From contig CAYOPZ010000008.1 of the NCBI GenBank assembly GCA_964406005.1, positions 28,581 to 92,580 on the forward strand: a DNA stretch of 64,000 nucleotides, given 5' to 3'. Each line of letters starts with the position of its first letter. Within the stretch, counting starts at the first letter, position 1. Source of the stretch: CAYOPZ01 sp964406005. GTDB lineage: Bacteria > Bacteroidota > Bacteroidia > Bacteroidales > SM23-62. The position numbers and the translations under genes are program-made. Of this stretch, positions 16,303 through 24,918 are shown in pieces. The notes under the pieces are model-generated. The model did not search any database. It saw only the letters and a list, made by a program, of their open reading frames with translations, and had not been told where the DNA came from.

Positions 16303-17697
16303 TTAATTATTGCCCAAATATGAACGTACGCATCTGAATCCGATAAAGGATGTTGATGAATCCTGGTATTCATATGCCCGGGTGCTGACCTGCAGATAAT
16401 ACGAGATGTCTTTCCATGAGCCCCCGCGGATCACTTTTCTTTTCATTACGGGATCGTCCTGGTCTGTTGCGATGTATTTGTAGTCAGGATTGAGATCGTG
16501 CTGGAAGAAGTAAGCCGACTCGTCATAAGCATTTGCGCACCATTCGCTTACATTCCCTGCCATATCGTAGAGCCCGAACTCGTTGGGTTCGTACATTCCC
16601 ACTGCAGCGGTGGTAACCGCACCGTCACTGGCATAGTTCCCCCTCAGCGGTTTGAAATTGGCCAGGAAGCAGCCCCGGCGGTTCCTGGTGTAAAGGCCTC
16701 CCCACGGGTACATTGAATTATCCAGGTCTCCCCGGGCGGCATATTCCCATTCCGTTTCCAGGGGCAACCTGTAATCATGCACGAAATATTCACCGTCCCG
16801 TGCAAGGGCATTGTTCAGCAATTGTGTCCTCCATATACAGAATGCGGACGCCTGTTTCCAGTTGATCCCCACAACAGGGTAGTTGTCGTAGGACGGATGC
16901 CAGAAATACATATTGGCTATGGGTTCGTTGTATGAGTAAGTGAAATCCCTTATCCAGCATAGTGTATCCGGGTAAATATTTACAACGTCCTTCAGAATGA
17001 ATGAACCCCGGTTTTCAATGGGCTGTTCGTTGCCCTCGGGAGTAATGAAAGTACCCTGATAAGAACCGGGATCCTGGTCGAGGTCGCCGATGTCTTCGAG
17101 GTAATCATTCTGAAAAGTGTTTTCCCTTTTTGCAGCCTGCTGGAGGTCCACCCAGAAATACCTGTAGTTCAGTTTATGCACATTCAGTTCCTTCCGGCCG
17201 AATAACCGGTCCTCCACGCCGTAATAAAGAACATCGAGCGCCTGCCTCACATCCTCGTTTTCATTCAGGCTTCTCATATCCAGTTTTGTATCCCAGTTCA
17301 ATGAGTAGGCACGTCCGAAAATGTCTTCTTCCATATCTGCGCCGTAAGCATCGACAGTATGCCGGAAATCTTCCTCCATAACCTCCCCGAGCAATTCCCT
17401 GATCAGCGAATCCCTTACCCAATAAACAAACTGCCTGTATTCATTATTGGTGATTTCAGTTTCGTCCATCCAGAATGCCTCCACGGTCACAGTCCTGCTG
17501 AAATTGTTCTGTGCGAAAGGTACATCCTGGTCGCTCGGCCCGACATTAAAGCTTCCCTGGGTGATAAACTGCATACCAAATGGCTCTGGTTCAAAGTATT
17601 TTTTCCTGCCTGGCACTCCGACCAGTTCTCCGCTGTAATAGTCCCCGCAACTGCTAAAAATTGTTACCAGTAGACCAAATGCGAGTATCTTTTTCAT
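16303..17697 (-). CDS. gldK: gliding motility/type IX secretion lipoprotein GldK (PorK)
   Basis: GldK is an outer-membrane lipoprotein that builds the periplasmic ring with GldN. The signal peptide ends in the lipobox FSSC (Cys at about residue 17). The body has the formylglycine-generating-enzyme (SUMF1) fold used structurally in this family: FWMDETEITNNEYRQFVYWV near the start, then YPVVGINWKQASAFCIWRTQLLN, RLPLETEWEYAARG, GLYDMAGNVSEWCANAY and VIRGGSWKD towards the end. It follows the PorP-like gene by 105 bp on the same strand and heads gldL-gldM-gldN. Confidence 0.96.
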   Translation of the reverse strand: MKKILAFGLLVTIFSSCGDYYSGELVGVPGRKKYFEPEPFGMQFITQGSFNVGPSDQDVPFAQNNFSRTVTVEAFWMDETEITNNEYRQFVYWVRDSLIRELLGEVMEEDFRHTVDAYGADMEEDIFGRAYSLNWDTKLDMRSLNENEDVRQALDVLYYGVEDRLFGRKELNVHKLNYRYFWVDLQQAAKRENTFQNDYLEDIGDLDQDPGSYQGTFITPEGNEQPIENRGSFILKDVVNIYPDTLCWIRDFTYSYNEPIANMYFWHPSYDNYPVVGINWKQASAFCIWRTQLLNNALARDGEYFVHDYRLPLETEWEYAARGDLDNSMYPWGGLYTRNRRGCFLANFKPLRGNYASDGAVTTAAVGMYEPNEFGLYDMAGNVSEWCANAYDESAYFFQHDLNPDYKYIATDQDDPVMKRKVIRGGSWKDISYYLQVSTRAYEYQDSSTSFIGFRCVRSYLGNN

Positions 17698-17802
17698 AGC
17701 TATCTGAGTATTATCCGTTTATTTTTATTTGCAAAGATGTTGATGATTCTGATATTCAATAGCCTAAAATAAGAAAAATATTTTAAAAATAATTTCTCCG
17801 TT

Positions 17803-18747
17803 TTACAAAAATCGGATGCTCCGGTACTTTTGGGGAGTCTTGTCCAGACTCACACTGAAGCAATATCCGAGTGTAAATTCATGTGATCCGTCACTGTAAT
17901 TTCCGATGTCTGACGTATTGAAATCATAGGAATACCCGACCCGGACACCATTGAACAATTCAATGCCTATGATCCCTGTCAGAGCGTCACCGGCTCTATA
18001 GGAAACGCCGCCCCAAAACCTTTTATTGTATATTACCAGTGTACTTGCATCAAAGGAATTGGTACTGCCGTCCGACTTGACAATGGCCGAGGGAAGTATC
18101 TCGATCTGGGGATTTCCCGTTTGGAACCGGTATCCGGCTACAGCGTAAAAATGCCGGCTCAGGTATGGAGTGCTGGTCTCGTATTTGATCTTTGCCTGGT
18201 TGAGATGGGTCGTCGAGATCCCGAAATACAGGTTGTCTGTATTGTAGTACAATCCGACATCCATGTCAAAAGCAATCTGGCTTTCATCTTCTTTTGGAAT
18301 GGAAGGATCGGAATCCGGCGGGACAGATCCCTCAAGATCGGCGGGGATGTACCACTGTGCTTTCAATGCCTTGTTGAACAGGCCGAGACCGACACCTATT
18401 CCCAGTGTCCCGGGTCCGATGCCCAACCGGTAAGCGTAAGCGGCCGACAGCCCCAGGTCATTGTCGAAACCCAGATTATCACTGAGGATGGACAGACCCA
18501 CTCCGCTGTTAAGGCCAAAGGGTTTCACTGCGGCATTGACGTTGAAATGGGAAGTTGAGGAGGCTCCCGGAAAACCGACCCATTGCTGACGATTTACGGC
18601 GGAAAGACAAATCATGTCGGAACTTCCCGTATAACCCGGATTGAATGAAACCAGATTGAACATATATTGACTGAATTGCGGATCTTGTTGTGAATGGGAA
18701 ATCATGCTTAATGAAAGGAAAAATAATATACAAAGGTCTTTTTTCAT
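17803..18747 (-). CDS. PorP/SprF family type IX secretion outer-membrane protein
   Basis: The 314-residue protein has a signal peptide followed by QQDPQFSQYMFNLVSFNPGYTGSSD, the hallmark opening of PorP/SprF proteins. The rest alternates beta-strand pairs (GLSAAYAYRLGIGPGTLGIGVGLGLF, RFWGGVSYRAGDALTGIIGIELF) in the style of a small outer-membrane barrel. Members help export or anchor type IX cargo; many sit beside their cargo, but this one sits directly before gldKLMN, as PorP does in several Bacteroidota. Which cargo it serves cannot be read from the sequence. Confidence 0.92.
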   Translation of the reverse strand: MKKDLCILFFLSLSMISHSQQDPQFSQYMFNLVSFNPGYTGSSDMICLSAVNRQQWVGFPGASSTSHFNVNAAVKPFGLNSGVGLSILSDNLGFDNDLGLSAAYAYRLGIGPGTLGIGVGLGLFNKALKAQWYIPADLEGSVPPDSDPSIPKEDESQIAFDMDVGLYYNTDNLYFGISTTHLNQAKIKYETSTPYLSRHFYAVAGYRFQTGNPQIEILPSAIVKSDGSTNSFDASTLVIYNKRFWGGVSYRAGDALTGIIGIELFNGVRVGYSYDFNTSDIGNYSDGSHEFTLGYCFSVSLDKTPQKYRSIRFL

Positions 18748-18800
18748 ATTTGCCTGAAAACAAGGATGTTATACCATATTTTTGTCCTTTTTCAGAAAAG

Positions 18801-18833
18801 GTAAAGTAAGTAAAAATAATAATCTCAAACAAA
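18801..18833 (-). promoter_or_regulatory. candidate promoter of the porP-gldKLMN operon
   Basis: On the minus strand, two overlapping TTTG options for a -33 box (18826-18833) precede TACTTTAC (18801-18808), with spacers of 17 or 21 bases. It lies about 55 bp before the PorP-like ATG, inside a 203-bp AT-rich gap that otherwise shows no gene. The -7 box lacks the final G of the consensus. Confidence 0.3.
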
Positions 18834-18950
18834 CATTATCAACAAATTAATGTTAATAACCAGACAAGGGTAGATAAGCATTTATACCCTTTTATATCAA
18901 TAAAGTTACGGGGAGGAAGCAAAATTATTGTGCGAACCTGGAAAACGAGG

Positions 18951-20114
18951 CTAATTCAGCTTCTGGAAAGCGTTCAGCCACCTGTCCGGAATCTCCTGGT
19001 TGCATGCTTTCTGGTAATCTTCATGGGAGCATGAAAGAAGTATATGGCGGCTTCCCGATTTCCGGAGTACCGGTACTTCGAACCACCAGCGATCTGTTTC
19101 AAGGCTCTTATAGAAGATGATATCATGGTCCGTTTCATTCAGACTCACAATGAATTTCTTAAATGCATCAGGTGCGGAATGGGGATTTTCTTGCTTTCGC
19201 TGGGTCACGCCGTCCATGAAATACCAGAGCGCCTGGGCGGCAAGATGACTTGTCCGGAACCGCAGATCCGCATCCGGATGTATATTGAACATCCCCAGGC
19301 AAAGGACCTGCTGGCTCAATCCTGCAAAACGGGTGATCTGGCAGATTTCTTCCCCTGTGAATCCGTTGGGAGAAGGGTGCGTGCAGCCCGGGGCATCCGA
19401 TTGCCGGACGGCGTTTATATCCAGGCTTACAAAACCGGCATCTCTGAGACAGGGTTCCACTATGGCGATTTCCTTACGGACATCCCCGAGCCGGAGGGTG
19501 GCATGAAAATTATCCTTTAAAAAATCAATATCCGCCTGGTCGACAAAATAAGTCTGGTGGCCGATATTGGTATAATTGAATAGAAGCTCTTTCTTTCTTG
19601 ACAGGATAGGGATCAGGTATGATTCCGGTTTGATTTCATCGTCAATGATTCCCATGTCAAGCCTTGAATCGACGGTTGCAAAACTGAACTTGCGCCCCAT
19701 CTTTTCAAAGGCCAGGTATATTCCGTAGGTCAGGTCCTGGCTGCCTCCCATAAGGACTGTCACGAGGTTGCGCCCGGCAAGTTCCAGAACGGTATCCCTC
19801 AGGGCAAAATATGTGTCCTGCACGTTATTTCCGGGTTTCAGGTTGCCAAGATCAATGATTTTCAATCTTGAATTCACCCTGAAGAGCCGGTACAGATGTT
19901 CCCTGATCAGATCGGGGGAGCGGGAGGACCCCCTGACCGATGCGTTCCTGTCTTCCGGGACACCCAGCAGTGCAAGGTCGTAACGGTCAAGATCCTGCAG
20001 GGGAGAATCCGGAGTGTTTATATATATGTTTCTGCAGAAAACGGCTTTGTCGGACAGATGGTCCGTTGCGGAGCTTTCCAGCCCGACGGGATCAAAATAA
20101 TCGTTCAGATTCAT
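18951..20114 (-). CDS. arginase/formimidoylglutamase-fold protein with degenerate metal site
   Basis: The 387-residue protein follows the ureohydrolase fold (YDLALLGVPEDRNASVRGSSRSPDLIREHLY and then GLSQQVLCLGMFN). The manganese ligands are broken: GGDHS is GGSQD, DAHxD is DSRLD, and SxDxDxxDP becomes SLDINAVRQSDAPG. By comparison with arginase, both histidines and one aspartate of the six ligands are replaced. It is often annotated as formimidoylglutamase, but hydrolysis seems unlikely. It sits 12 bp downstream of topA and upstream of porP-gldKLMN, an order also familiar from other gliding Bacteroidota. A structural or regulatory role is possible. Confidence 0.8.
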   Translation of the reverse strand: MNLNDYFDPVGLESSATDHLSDKAVFCRNIYINTPDSPLQDLDRYDLALLGVPEDRNASVRGSSRSPDLIREHLYRLFRVNSRLKIIDLGNLKPGNNVQDTYFALRDTVLELAGRNLVTVLMGGSQDLTYGIYLAFEKMGRKFSFATVDSRLDMGIIDDEIKPESYLIPILSRKKELLFNYTNIGHQTYFVDQADIDFLKDNFHATLRLGDVRKEIAIVEPCLRDAGFVSLDINAVRQSDAPGCTHPSPNGFTGEEICQITRFAGLSQQVLCLGMFNIHPDADLRFRTSHLAAQALWYFMDGVTQRKQENPHSAPDAFKKFIVSLNETDHDIIFYKSLETDRWWFEVPVLRKSGSRHILLSCSHEDYQKACNQEIPDRWLNAFQKLN

Positions 20115-20126
20115 TCAGGCAGGGTA

Positions 20127-22439
20127 TTATTTCTTTTTATTTCTGGTTTTCCTTGCATTGTCAATGATTTCCATGCAATCCTGATATGAAAGTTCCTCTG
20201 CCTTTTTCTTCCCGGGGATCTTGAAATTTTCCCTGTCAAGTGAGATATACGGCCCCCACCTGCCGTTCAGTACCTGCAGGCCGGGATTCTCCGGGTAAGT
20301 GCGGATCACCTTGTTCCTGTCCTGTTCACGCTTTTTTTCGATTACCTCAATGGCTCTTTCAAGCGTGATGCTAAGGGGATTGTCAGATTTGTCAAGGGAA
20401 TAAAACTTGTTTTTATGCCTGGCATAAGGTCCGAATTTCCCGGTACCGATGGTTACATGCTCACCTTCGAAGGGTCCGATGGTCCTGGGAAGCCTGAAAA
20501 GTGCAAGGGCTTCTTCAAGGCTTATTGTTGTAATGCTCTGGTTTTTAAGGAGACTGGCAAACCGGGGTTTCTCCTTATTGCCGGTTTCTCCGATCTGTAC
20601 AATCGGGCCGAACCTGCCGATTTTTACACTGACCTGTCTGCCCGAATCGGGATCCGTTCCGAGGATACGTTCTCCCGTGGGTTTTTTACTGGTCTGGGTT
20701 GTTTCCAGAACCTGCCCGTGGAATCCGGGATAGAACCTGTCGATCATCTGGGTCCATTCCATCTGTCCTTCTGCGATCTTGTCGAATTCCTTTTCTATAC
20801 TGGCGGTAAAATTGTAGTCCAGGATATTGCTGAAATGATTCACCAGGAAATCATTTACAAGTCTTCCTATATCCGTAGGAAACAGTTTTGCTTTTTCCCT
20901 GCCTGCGATCTCGGTATCGTTTTCTTCCCCGATCATTCCCCCGGACAGGCTTAAAACCAGAAAAGTACGCGGAATCCCCGGCCTGTCTTCCCGAACGGCA
21001 TAACCTCTGTTCTGTATGGTGGATATGGTGGGTGCATAGGTGGAGGGCCGGCCGATCCCGAGCTCTTCAAGCTTTTTGACAAGGCTTGCCTCGGTATAAC
21101 GAACAGGAGCCTGGTTAAATCGCTGTGAAGCATCCATCCCGATCATTTCAAGGGGATCATTTTCCTTGAACGGAGGCAGAAGGCCGCCCGGTTTTTTTTC
21201 TGTTTCCTCATCGCTCGATTCCATATATACCTTGAGGAATCCATCAAAACGGATCACTTCTCCGCTGGCAACCAGGTAATCGGGAAGGCCTGAGATGCGG
21301 ATCCGGACATTCGTCCTTTCCAGCTGCGCTTCTTTCATCTGTGAAGCGATCGTCCTTCTCCAGATCAATTCGTAAAGCCTTTGTTCCTGCCGGCTTCCCG
21401 TCACGCTTTTATTCAGCATGTAGGTGGGACGGATGGCCTCATGCGCTTCCTGGGCACCTTTAGACTTTGTTGCAAAATTCCGGGTTCTGACATATTCGGT
21501 TCCGAATTCGGTTTTGACCATGTCCGCTGCAGCGGAAAGAGCGGTTTTGGAAAGGTTGACAGAATCGGTCCTCATGTAGGTGATCTTGCCGGCTTCATAA
21601 AGACGCTGGGCGACGCTCATTGTCCGTGCAACCGAAAATCCGAGTTTCCGGCTGGCCTCCTGCTGGAGGGTTGAAGTGGTAAAGGGAGGGGCGGGGGACT
21701 TTTTCGCAGGTTTACTTATGATTTCATGCACGTGGAAATCCGCTTCCCTGCACTGTTCCAGGAACCTGAGTGCGGTTTCCCTGTCTTTCAGCCTGTCCGG
21801 TAGCTCCGCCTGGAAACCATATGATTTCCCTTCAGGGTCACGGAATTCAAGCTTTGCGGTGATCTTATAGAAGGAGGAAATCCGGAAGGCTTCGATCTCA
21901 TTCTCCCTTTCGACAATCAAGCGGACAGCTACGGACTGGACCCTGCCGGCCGACAGTGCAGGCCTGATCTTTTTCCAGAGCAGGGGGGACAACTCGAATC
22001 CAACGAGCCTGTCAAGCACTCTCCTTGCCTGCTGCGCATCGACAAGGCTTTTGTTGATGGATCTCGGGTTCCCGATGGCCTCCTGGATGGCGTTTTTTGT
22101 GATCTCGTGAAAAACGATCCTGCGGGTTTTATCCGGATCCAGCTCCAGTACCTCTGACAGATGCCACGCAATGGCCTCCCCTTCGCGGTCCTCATCCGAG
22201 GCCAGCCATACCGTACCTGCCTCGCTGGCGGACTTTTTTAATTCCGCCACCACTTTCCTTTTATCGTCCGGGATAATGTATTCGGGATTGTAGTTATTAT
22301 TGATATCGATCCCGAAGTTATCCTTTGACAGATCCCGGATATGCCCGAAACTGGATTTTACCCTAAACCCTTTCCCGAGAAAATTACTGATGGTCCTGGC
22401 TTTGGCCGGTGACTCTACAATGACCAGATTCTCTTCCAT
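20127..22439 (-). CDS. topA: DNA topoisomerase I
   Basis: TopA relaxes negative supercoils by passing strands through a transient single-strand break. The 770-residue protein opens with the Toprim domain (NLVIVESPAKARTISNFLG, and acidic SDEDREGEAIAWHL), then RAGRVQSVAVRLI-type type IA core motifs (here SAGRVQSVAVRLIVERE). The active-site Tyr is about residue 288 in KITYMRTDSVNLS. The C-terminal third carries repeated small domains (GRFGPIVQIG, GKFGPYARH, GRWGPYISL) in place of zinc fingers, as usual in this phylum. It is divergent from the PBP1A gene. Confidence 0.96.
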   Translation of the reverse strand: MEENLVIVESPAKARTISNFLGKGFRVKSSFGHIRDLSKDNFGIDINNNYNPEYIIPDDKRKVVAELKKSASEAGTVWLASDEDREGEAIAWHLSEVLELDPDKTRRIVFHEITKNAIQEAIGNPRSINKSLVDAQQARRVLDRLVGFELSPLLWKKIRPALSAGRVQSVAVRLIVERENEIEAFRISSFYKITAKLEFRDPEGKSYGFQAELPDRLKDRETALRFLEQCREADFHVHEIISKPAKKSPAPPFTTSTLQQEASRKLGFSVARTMSVAQRLYEAGKITYMRTDSVNLSKTALSAAADMVKTEFGTEYVRTRNFATKSKGAQEAHEAIRPTYMLNKSVTGSRQEQRLYELIWRRTIASQMKEAQLERTNVRIRISGLPDYLVASGEVIRFDGFLKVYMESSDEETEKKPGGLLPPFKENDPLEMIGMDASQRFNQAPVRYTEASLVKKLEELGIGRPSTYAPTISTIQNRGYAVREDRPGIPRTFLVLSLSGGMIGEENDTEIAGREKAKLFPTDIGRLVNDFLVNHFSNILDYNFTASIEKEFDKIAEGQMEWTQMIDRFYPGFHGQVLETTQTSKKPTGERILGTDPDSGRQVSVKIGRFGPIVQIGETGNKEKPRFASLLKNQSITTISLEEALALFRLPRTIGPFEGEHVTIGTGKFGPYARHKNKFYSLDKSDNPLSITLERAIEVIEKKREQDRNKVIRTYPENPGLQVLNGRWGPYISLDRENFKIPGKKKAEELSYQDCMEIIDNARKTRNKKK

Positions 22440-22472
22440 CTCTATGCCCGTCCGATATGGTTTAAAACTTCA

Positions 22473-22504
22473 CAAAGTAAAATAAATAGGAAGCTATCTT
22501 CAAA
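22473..22504 (-). promoter_or_regulatory. candidate topA promoter
   Basis: Minus-strand TTTG (22501-22504), a 20-base spacer and TTACTTTG (22473-22480) agree well with the Bacteroidota -33/-7 promoter. It would start transcription about 25 bp before the topA ATG. On the other strand TATTTTTA at 22525-22532 may serve as the -7 box of the PBP1A gene. Confidence 0.5.
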
Positions 22505-22551
22505 ATTTTCATTCAAATTATTCGTATTTTTAGCCGCAAATCATATCCGGT

Positions 22552-24918
22552 ATGCCAAATACTCCGAGGCGTTGGAAAAGATACCTGATCGTTCTCTGGT
22601 CGCTTTACTCGATTCCGTTTCTGGCTCTGATAATCCTGTTCATTCTGCTGGCAAATGGCAGGCTGGGGTACGTCCCTACGTTTGAGGATCTTGAAAATCC
22701 GAAGAACGACCTGGCCTCTGAGGTCTGGTCGGCCGATTCCGTATTAATGAGCAAGTATTATCTTCAGAACAGGACCTATATCGACTTCACGGAGCTGTCT
22801 CCCAATATTGTCAATGCCCTCATCGCAACAGAAGATATTCGTTTCAAAAGGCACTCGGGGGTGGATGCCAGGGGAGTGGCAAGAATGCTGATAAAGTCCG
22901 TGCTCCTGCAGCAGAACACCGGTGGAGGCAGCACGATCACCCAGCAGCTTGCCAAGAACCTGTATCCCCGGGATACGACCTATTACAGGTGGAAATTAAG
23001 AAGGTATGTGAAACTTGGAGTTGCCAAGTTCAAGGAATGGAACACCGCCGTGAAGCTCGAACGAAACTATACCAAGGACGAGATCCTTGCCATGTACCTG
23101 AATACGGTATCTTACGGGCACAATACGTACGGGATCAAAACCGCCAGCAAAGTTTTTTTCGATACCTCTCCGGATTCCCTGAAGGTCGAAGAGGCCGCTG
23201 TACTGGTAGGGGTGCTGGCGGCGACCACCCGCTACAGTCCTGTCAAGAATCCTGAAAACTCCATGCAGAGACGCAACCTGGTCATGAGCCAGATGCGAAA
23301 GTACGGATACCTGAGCGGGGAGGAATACGATTCTCTTTCCCTTCTTCCCATAGAGCTGCATTACAGGGTTCAGGATCATAATGTCGGGCCGGCAACCTAT
23401 CTTCGCCAGTATCTCGGGAAGATCATGATGGCACAGAAGCCGGAAAGGGACCGGTACTTCATGAACAGCCAGTTCCTGTACGATTCCGTTGAATGGGAAA
23501 CCAATCCCCTGTTCGGCTGGGCCAATAAGAACCTTAAACCGGACGGGACTCCCTACAATATTTACCGTGACGGGCTGAAAATCTACACCACCATAGACAG
23601 CCGGATACAGCGGTATGCCGAGGAGGCGGTCGAAGAACATCTTGGAGGGAATCTCCAGAAGGCATTTTACGAGGAAAAGAAGGATCAGCCGAACGCACCC
23701 TTTGCAGAAAATATTGAACCGGAAATCGTGGAAAGTATGATAGACCGTTCGATCAGGGATTCGGAACGTTACAGGAATCTCCGTAATTCGGGCCTGTCGC
23801 TCGATTCCATACGAAGGGTCCTTGAGACCCCGGTTCGGATGACCGTTTTTTCATGGGAGGGCGAAAAGGATACCGTCATGTCTCCCATCGATTCGGTCAA
23901 ATACTACAAGTTTTTTCTCAGGGGCGCCATGATGGCCATGGACCCGGAAACCGGATATGTGAAAGCTTATGTCGGCGGGCCAAATTTCAAGTATTTCAAG
24001 TACGACCACATTACCCAGGGCGCACGGCAGGGGGGCTCGATCTTCAAGCCTTTCCTGTATACGCTGGCCATGCAGGAGGGTATGACCCCCTGTGACAAGG
24101 TACCGAACGTACCCCAGACCTTCTATGACGTGGAGCATGATTCGACCTGGACCCCGAGAAGCGGCGGGCAGGCTTACCTGGGACAGATGGTGACCCTGAA
24201 GTGGGGCCTGGCTCATTCGGTAAACAACATCTCCGCATGGCTGGTGAAGCGATTTCCCCCCCAGGTCATCATCGATGACGTGATAAAAAAGCTCGGGGTA
24301 AGGAGCTATATCGCACCCGTGAACTCCATCATTTTCGGCACCTCGGAGGTAACCCTGTACGAGATGGTGGGCGCCTACGGTACCTACGCGAACAAGGGGG
24401 TTTATATCGAACCCATTTTCGTTACCCGGATCGAGGACAAGAACGGCAATGTCCTGTCTACCTTTCAGCCAAAGCTCCACGAGGCCATCTCGGCAAAGTC
24501 CGCCTACCTGATGATGAGCCTGCTTAAGGCCGTGGTGAATGTAGGTACGGCCTCATACAGGATCCGGCAGGTGTATAACATTGAAGCCGAGATGGGAGGA
24601 AAGACCGGCACCACCCAGAACCACTCGGACGGCTGGTACGTCGGGATCGTTCCCAAACTGGTCGCGGGCGTCTGGGTGGGGGGAGACGACCGTTCCATTC
24701 ATTTCGACGAAATGTCGCTCGGGCAGGGAGCGAACATGGCCCTGCCCATATACGGGCTTTTTATGCAGAAGGTATATGCCGACAGTACCCTGACCGTATT
24801 GCCCGGGGATGTTTTTGAAGAGCCGCCCGGATTCGATGTCGTTCTTGATTGTGACGATGATGCCGGCCGGATGGACAATACCTTTGATTACGAGTACTGG
24901 GAAGAGGATTTCAAATGA
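22552..24918 (+). CDS. penicillin-binding protein 1A, bifunctional glycosyltransferase/transpeptidase
   Basis: This enzyme polymerises lipid II into glycan strands and cross-links the peptides. After one N-terminal transmembrane anchor (IVLWSLYSIPFLALIILFILLA) comes the GT51 domain, with the catalytic Glu at about residue 94 in ATEDIRFKRHSG and the motif GGGSTITQQLAKNLYPRD. The transpeptidase domain has its Ser at about residue 496 in GGSIFKPF, SVNN in the second motif position and KTGTTQN near residue 684. At 788 residues it has the standard class A length. The 5' end faces topA and the 3' end meets the convergent ABC gene with no spacer. Confidence 0.96.
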   Translation: MPNTPRRWKRYLIVLWSLYSIPFLALIILFILLANGRLGYVPTFEDLENPKNDLASEVWSADSVLMSKYYLQNRTYIDFTELSPNIVNALIATEDIRFKRHSGVDARGVARMLIKSVLLQQNTGGGSTITQQLAKNLYPRDTTYYRWKLRRYVKLGVAKFKEWNTAVKLERNYTKDEILAMYLNTVSYGHNTYGIKTASKVFFDTSPDSLKVEEAAVLVGVLAATTRYSPVKNPENSMQRRNLVMSQMRKYGYLSGEEYDSLSLLPIELHYRVQDHNVGPATYLRQYLGKIMMAQKPERDRYFMNSQFLYDSVEWETNPLFGWANKNLKPDGTPYNIYRDGLKIYTTIDSRIQRYAEEAVEEHLGGNLQKAFYEEKKDQPNAPFAENIEPEIVESMIDRSIRDSERYRNLRNSGLSLDSIRRVLETPVRMTVFSWEGEKDTVMSPIDSVKYYKFFLRGAMMAMDPETGYVKAYVGGPNFKYFKYDHITQGARQGGSIFKPFLYTLAMQEGMTPCDKVPNVPQTFYDVEHDSTWTPRSGGQAYLGQMVTLKWGLAHSVNNISAWLVKRFPPQVIIDDVIKKLGVRSYIAPVNSIIFGTSEVTLYEMVGAYGTYANKGVYIEPIFVTRIEDKNGNVLSTFQPKLHEAISAKSAYLMMSLLKAVVNVGTASYRIRQVYNIEAEMGGKTGTTQNHSDGWYVGIVPKLVAGVWVGGDDRSIHFDEMSLGQGANMALPIYGLFMQKVYADSTLTVLPGDVFEEPPGFDVVLDCDDDAGRMDNTFDYEYWEEDFK

